Source: Bordetella parapertussis (GTDB lineage: Bacteria > Pseudomonadota > Gammaproteobacteria > Burkholderiales > Burkholderiaceae_B). From it: a stretch of 44,457 nucleotides of DNA. Positions within the stretch are counted from its first letter, which is position 1. Each line of letters opens with the position of its first letter. The notes beneath the pieces were generated by a model, which had not been told where the DNA came from, ran no database searches, and saw only the letters and a program-made list of their open reading frames with translations. The stretch is from assembly GCA_945895265.1 (NCBI GenBank), contig CAMDEF010000035.1, positions 1-44,457 on the forward strand. Reading direction: 5' to 3'. This document shows positions 42,709 through 44,457 of the stretch, piece by piece. The position numbers and the translations under genes were made by a program.

Positions 42709-43905
42709 ATGCGAACTGACTTGCCTGCGAGTTTTCCGGTGTGGCCGCTTGCAGCAACACTCGCCACACAAAGCCTAGCCACAATGGCGGCCTACTCATT
42801 TCCGGTAGTGGCCCCGGTGATTGCAAAAGATCTTCAGGTGCCAGGAACGTTAGTCGGTTTCTTTATCTCTACCGTTTACGGTGTTGGGATTATTTCGTCA
42901 TTACTGTCGCCGCGCTTTATTCGTCGTTATGGTGCAGTGCGAGTGAGCCAACTCGTACTGCTCGCGACACTTGCGATGCTGTTGGCTTGCTCGCTGGGTA
43001 GTGTGCTTTCGGTGGTCATTGGCGCCGCGCTACTTGGCTTGGCGTACGGTGCAACGGCACCCTCAAGCACCCATTTGCTTGTACCGCGCACGCCCCCTGG
43101 TGTCATCAATCTGGTGCTGTCGATTCGGCAGATCGGCGTTCCTCTGGGCGGCGTGTTGGCAGGTCTCGTGATGGCGCCGTTGACCTTACATCTGGGGTGG
43201 CAGGTAGCGTTGTTGTGTCAGACAGTACCTGTGATGCTCGCTTTGTTTTTACTGCAAATTCCGCGAGAGCGTTGGGACAGTGACCGTGATCCTGCAACCG
43301 AGGTGTTTTCTAAGGCTGTACTGTCTCCTGTAAAGATATTGCATGAAAGCAGTGCAATCCGGTCTCTTGCGTTTGCAAGCTTTGTCTATAGTGGTGTGCA
43401 GCTCTGTTTCATTTCGTTTTTGACAGTTCATCTGACCACTAAAACCAGTTTCGATTTGGTGCAAGCGGGGCAGGCACTTGCCGTCTATCAACTCTCTGCT
43501 GTGCTCAGTCGACCGCTCTGGGGGTGGTTGGCCGATGCTTTCGTGACGGCGCGACAGCTTCTTATTGTGCAGGGTTTGATTATGTGTGTGGCTGCAGTGC
43601 TCGCGGGTCAGTTTGCCGCGAGTTGGTCGCAGCTTTTCGTTCTGTGCGTCTGCGCAGTGGCCGGTGCGACTGCAAGCGGGTTTACCGGCTTGGCGTATGC
43701 AGAATGGGCGCGCTTGGGCGGTGCGAAACGAACTGAAGCGACAGGCTTAGGTTCGGGCATTATGTTTGCCGGCGTCATGATTATGCCTTCAATCTTCTCT
43801 GTCACGGTCACATTTTTTGATGACTATGGCATTGCGTATGGTTGCGTCGGTGGTTTGGCGCTGCTATCCGGATTGCTGCTGTTTGCCACCAGGCATTCGC
43901 GTTAA
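42709..43905 (+). CDS. Major facilitator superfamily (MFS) transporter
   Basis: 398 residues, ATG at 42709 with AAGG 4 bases upstream. About 12 hydrophobic segments in two halves; the intracellular loop between helices 2 and 3 reads SPRFIRRYGAVRVS, a loose form of the MFS motif GxxxDRxGRR. The helix 5 region LSIRQIGVPLGGVLAG is typical of the CynX/NarK-like branches. Inner-membrane proton-coupled carrier; substrate unknown, but a small organic acid is likely given the gene context. It stands alone between divergent MDR and downstream aldo/keto reductase genes. Confidence 0.92.
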   Translation: MRTDLPASFPVWPLAATLATQSLATMAAYSFPVVAPVIAKDLQVPGTLVGFFISTVYGVGIISSLLSPRFIRRYGAVRVSQLVLLATLAMLLACSLGSVLSVVIGAALLGLAYGATAPSSTHLLVPRTPPGVINLVLSIRQIGVPLGGVLAGLVMAPLTLHLGWQVALLCQTVPVMLALFLLQIPRERWDSDRDPATEVFSKAVLSPVKILHESSAIRSLAFASFVYSGVQLCFISFLTVHLTTKTSFDLVQAGQALAVYQLSAVLSRPLWGWLADAFVTARQLLIVQGLIMCVAAVLAGQFAASWSQLFVLCVCAVAGATASGFTGLAYAEWARLGGAKRTEATGLGSGIMFAGVMIMPSIFSVTVTFFDDYGIAYGCVGGLALLSGLLLFATRHSR

Positions 43906-43996
43906 TTCATCACTGGTATTGGCTATTACACCTTGAGCGTTCAAGTGCTAAATTAATGCTGGCTAGACTCATCCCAATTACAAACTAGAGACTATC

Positions 43997-44457
43997 GTGC
44001 AAAAAATACAACTAGGCCGTTCGGGCATTACTGTGCCCCCAGTGATTTTTGGTTGCAATATTTTTGGCTGGACAGTCGATAAGGCGCAGTCGTTTCGTTT
44101 GCTAGACACGTTGGTCGACTCAGGTTTGAATGCCTTGGATACTGCTGATGTTTACTCGTACTGGGTCCCTGGTAACAAGGGCGGTGAGTCTGAAATCATT
44201 ATCGGAGAATGGCTAAAGGCCAGAGGTCGGCGCCATGATGTGCTGATTTTTTCTAAAGCTGGGATGGAAATGCCAGGTATAGGCAAAGGCCTATCTGCTC
44301 AATATCTGACGAGTGCGATAGAAGCTTCACTGAAGCGACTACAGACCGATGTGATCGATTTGTTTCAGTCACATCGCGATGATGAGGTCACGCCTCACGA
44401 AGAGACTCTTGAAGTCTATGACAAACTGATAAAGGCCGGTAAGATTCGCGCGATTGG
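43997..44457 (+). CDS. Aldo/keto reductase (3' end beyond the window)
   Basis: The frame opens at GTG 43997 and stays open to the right edge (153 codons). The N-terminal VQKIQLGRSGITVPPVIFG, the catalytic-site segment ALDTADVYSYW with Asp and Tyr, KGGESEIIIGEWL and VIDLFQSHRDDEVTPHEE are typical of the (beta/alpha)8 aldo/keto reductases of the YajO/Tas-like branch. The catalytic Lys is probably in IFSKAG. NADPH-dependent reduction of an aldehyde or ketone is expected. It lies 91 bases after the MFS gene on the same strand. The ribosome site is weak (AGAG). Confidence 0.88.
   Translation, partial: MQKIQLGRSGITVPPVIFGCNIFGWTVDKAQSFRLLDTLVDSGLNALDTADVYSYWVPGNKGGESEIIIGEWLKARGRRHDVLIFSKAGMEMPGIGKGLSAQYLTSAIEASLKRLQTDVIDLFQSHRDDEVTPHEETLEVYDKLIKAGKIRAI

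Noticed and set aside
1..44457. CRISPR arrays, tRNA/rRNA genes, insertion sequences and long direct repeats.
   Set aside because: None was recognised on reading; no regularly spaced repeats, transposase motifs or cloverleaf-like sequences were found.

Overview
The window reads as a stretch of a betaproteobacterial chromosome, most likely Burkholderiales (Alcaligenaceae or Burkholderiaceae type). This is inferred from the moderate GC content, three Bug/TctC-type periplasmic binding proteins without TctA/TctB membrane partners, and five class III (CaiB/BaiF) CoA-transferase genes among many acyl-CoA enzymes. No rRNA, tRNA, insertion sequence, phage gene or CRISPR array was seen. The region is an accessory catabolic island for organic acids handled as CoA thioesters.

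Layout. (1) 1-5705, minus strand: SDR, SCP-x-type thiolase, acyl-CoA ligase, D-2-hydroxyacid dehydrogenase and a class II aldolase cut by the left edge. (2) 6025-12902, plus strand: GST-like protein, Bug protein, CoA-transferase, three consecutive CitE-like proteins (the middle one lacking its metal ligands) and a second Bug protein. (3) 12992-14039: a two-gene AbiEii-type nucleotidyltransferase toxin-antitoxin-like module. (4) 14202-16268: upp and an amidohydrolase/deaminase. (5) 16597-20731: a CoA-transferase and a thioredoxin-reductase-like flavoprotein on the minus strand, divergent from a two-gene plus-strand operon. The second gene of that operon is a selenoprotein: an in-frame TGA at 20434-20436 lies in a U-G-S-C motif and is followed by a bacterial SECIS hairpin. 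A strong bidirectional terminator closes this block. (6) 20751-24475, minus: CoA-transferase, MmgE/PrpD protein and Bug protein. (7) 24619-30916, plus: SDR, acyl-CoA dehydrogenase and two successive double-domain CoA-transferases. (8) 30837-34192: two Old Yellow Enzyme paralogues (divergent) and a BadI/MenB-like crotonase. (9) 34312-41217, minus: a branched-chain-amino-acid-type ABC importer (binding protein, LivH, LivM, LivF, LivG) in one operon with an enoyl-CoA hydratase and a second MmgE/PrpD protein; a good sigma-70-like promoter lies upstream. (10) 41416-44457: quinone-oxidoreductase-like MDR protein, MFS transporter and a partial aldo/keto reductase.

Working model (inference): organic acids enter through the ABC importer, the MFS carrier or Bug-dependent transporters. 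They are activated by CoA-transferases or the ligase, then processed by dehydrogenases, hydratases, OYE reductases and a ring-opening BadI-like hydrolase, and finally cleaved by thiolase or CitE-like lyases.

The most notable item is the UGSC selenoprotein operon. An ordinary gene caller splits the selenoprotein into two fragments (20155-20436 and 20458-20685), although the frame is continuous.
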